From the NCBI GenBank assembly GCA_009602725.1, contig WELB01000001.1:1334660-1388447 (forward strand): 53,788 nucleotides of DNA, written 5' to 3'. This document shows positions 52,985 through 53,788 of this stretch, piece by piece. The translations under genes and the position numbers were made by a program. The stretch's first letter is position 1; each line of letters begins with the position of its first letter. Source of the DNA: Spirogloea muscicola. Lineage: Eukaryota > Streptophyta > Zygnematophyceae > Spirogloeales > Spirogloeaceae. The notes beneath the pieces were generated by a model. It was given only the letters and a program-made list of their open reading frames with translations, was not told the origin of the DNA and made no database searches.

Positions 52985-53095
52985 TGGGCAGAGAGAGAAA
53001 AGAAGATAGGCGAGGCTCGCGGTGCGCATGGAATGGAAAGGGCGGCCAACCAAGGCAGCACACCGTTCAGTCAAAGGCTAGTGCAGCATCTGGGG
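52985..53095 (+). repeat. Dispersed repeat R copy, diverged
   Basis: GGCTCGCGGTGCGCATGGAA, then GGCGGCCAACCAAGGCAGCA and CACCGTTCAGTCAAAGGCTA keep the R block order. Confidence 0.5.
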
Positions 53096-53239
53096 CGTCA
53101 TGAATCGGAGCGCGATGCTGAGGCGGCTAAGGTAGGGCCAACGCAAGCCAGAAAAGTTGCCCCGCTTCTTGGACTAGCTTCTGTCTGAACAACTTAAACA
53201 CGACGGGAGACTCTTTCCAGAAGAAGGAAAGAAGAAAGT

Positions 53240-53310
53240 GCTCGCCCATTGAGGATAGGGGCTGGAAAAGCCAGCCCAAAAAAGAATGAACAGAGTACGA
53301 GAAGGGGACG
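53240..53310 (-). repeat. Solo family C tail
   Basis: The stem-loop core at 53240-53277 is followed by AGAATGAACAGAGTACGAGA, after which homology stops. No coding part is attached. Confidence 0.7.
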
Positions 53311-53477
53311 AGCGCCAATAGCTGTGATTGGGGAAAGCCACCCCGCTTCCCATTGGGGATAGTCGCCGCTCGGTCCCGGTGGTGGACAGCGACGGCGTGG
53401 GGCGCCGTTGACGAGCATCCCGCTCCCGGTGACGGGAGGCGAGGCGGGCTGCCGTTGGGGAGGCGTAGGCTCCACCG

Positions 53478-53506
53478 CCCTATTCTCAATGGGCGAGCAC
53501 TTTCTA
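53478..53506 (+). repeat. Tail end fragment, plus orientation
   Basis: CCTATTCTCAATGGGCGAGC followed by ACTTTCT is the last part of a tail, without its stem-loop. The remaining sequence to the window end is GC-rich, with no gene that I can support. Confidence 0.55.
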
Positions 53507-53788
53507 CAGCCAATGGAGACGGGCGCTCGGAAGCGAGGGAGGAGGCCTGCTGCGCGTGGTGGCACACCCGGCCGGGCCGACGGACGGCGGACAGTCGTGG
53601 TGGCTCCCAAGTGGCGGGGAGCCCCCCCGAGACGGCGCAGCTCAGGCCGCCCCCAAGTGGGCGGCGACGCGGGGGCCGGTTGGTGGCGAGCCCGAGAACG
53701 GCCCGCCGCGGTCGGCACCATTGCTCCGCGCCAGGCGGCCCGCGCTCCGGCCATGCCGCCGCCGCCGCCCTCGCCATCGCCGCGCGTC

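Noticed and set aside
53127-53777. Minus-strand 216-codon ORF at the window end
   Set aside because: Pro/Arg/Gly-rich translation of GC-rich DNA that contains two tail fragments. No recognisable domain.

Overview
The window is intron-rich nuclear DNA from a photosynthetic eukaryote, most probably a green alga of the chlorophyte or prasinophyte kind. The evidence is a plant-type NCL Na+/Ca2+ exchanger with EF-hands, a NOA1/RIF1 cpGTPase with a transit-peptide-like leader, a plant-like QCR10 subunit, a plant-class ABCB transporter, a short TTTAGGG-type telomere-like repeat and many GT...(C)TGCAG introns. It is a draft assembly: three N-runs (11763-12117, 28242-28668, 40008-40337) and one single N (44809). 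The species cannot be named from sequence alone.

Layout. 1-3825 (+): 3' part of a CCDC93 homologue (Commander/CCC complex). 4208-7462 (-): SEC12/PREB-type WD40 exchange factor for SAR1. 7.7-11.8 kb: nested 3' ends of non-LTR retrotransposons. 12336-16078 (+): NCL exchanger. 17117-20676 (+): PHD + CW zinc finger + helicase-associated-domain protein with an in-frame TAG. 22047-28019 (-): single-module NRPS-like gene (partial C, A, PCP, C). 28.2-32 kb: gap and more retroelement debris. 31996-35582 (-): nearly complete non-LTR element (C2H2, RT, restriction-like endonuclease), broken by frameshifts. 36237-36600 (+): QCR10-like complex III subunit. 37334-38196 (-): DUF427 protein. 38.4-40.6 kb: repeats and gap. 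40625-43612 (+): NOA1/RIF1. 44.0-44.35 kb: tandem retroelement tails. 44699-51545 (+): full-length ABCB transporter with 16 exons. 51.5-53.8 kb: repeats.

Most host genes were joined exon by exon by matching the translated exons to remembered family sequences and checking intron phase. Six of them (SEC12, NCL, QCR10, DUF427, NOA1, ABCB) close into one continuous reading frame. Three of the introns begin with GC instead of GT. The genes do not form one pathway: two act in membrane traffic (CCDC93, SEC12), two in transport (NCL, ABCB), two in organelles (NOA1, QCR10).

The most distinctive content is the retroelement system. At least three related families (called A, B and C here) encode a near-identical C-terminus ending in DL-x2-L(T/S)RGY, followed by a 3' tail of about 100-150 bp. 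The tail of A and C carries a GGCTGG/CCAGCC stem-loop. The tail of B carries a short GGCC/GGCC inverted repeat and ends near AATACACGG. Tails also occur alone, sometimes flanked by short target-site duplications, in tandem, inverted and nested, which fits target-primed insertion of the tail itself.
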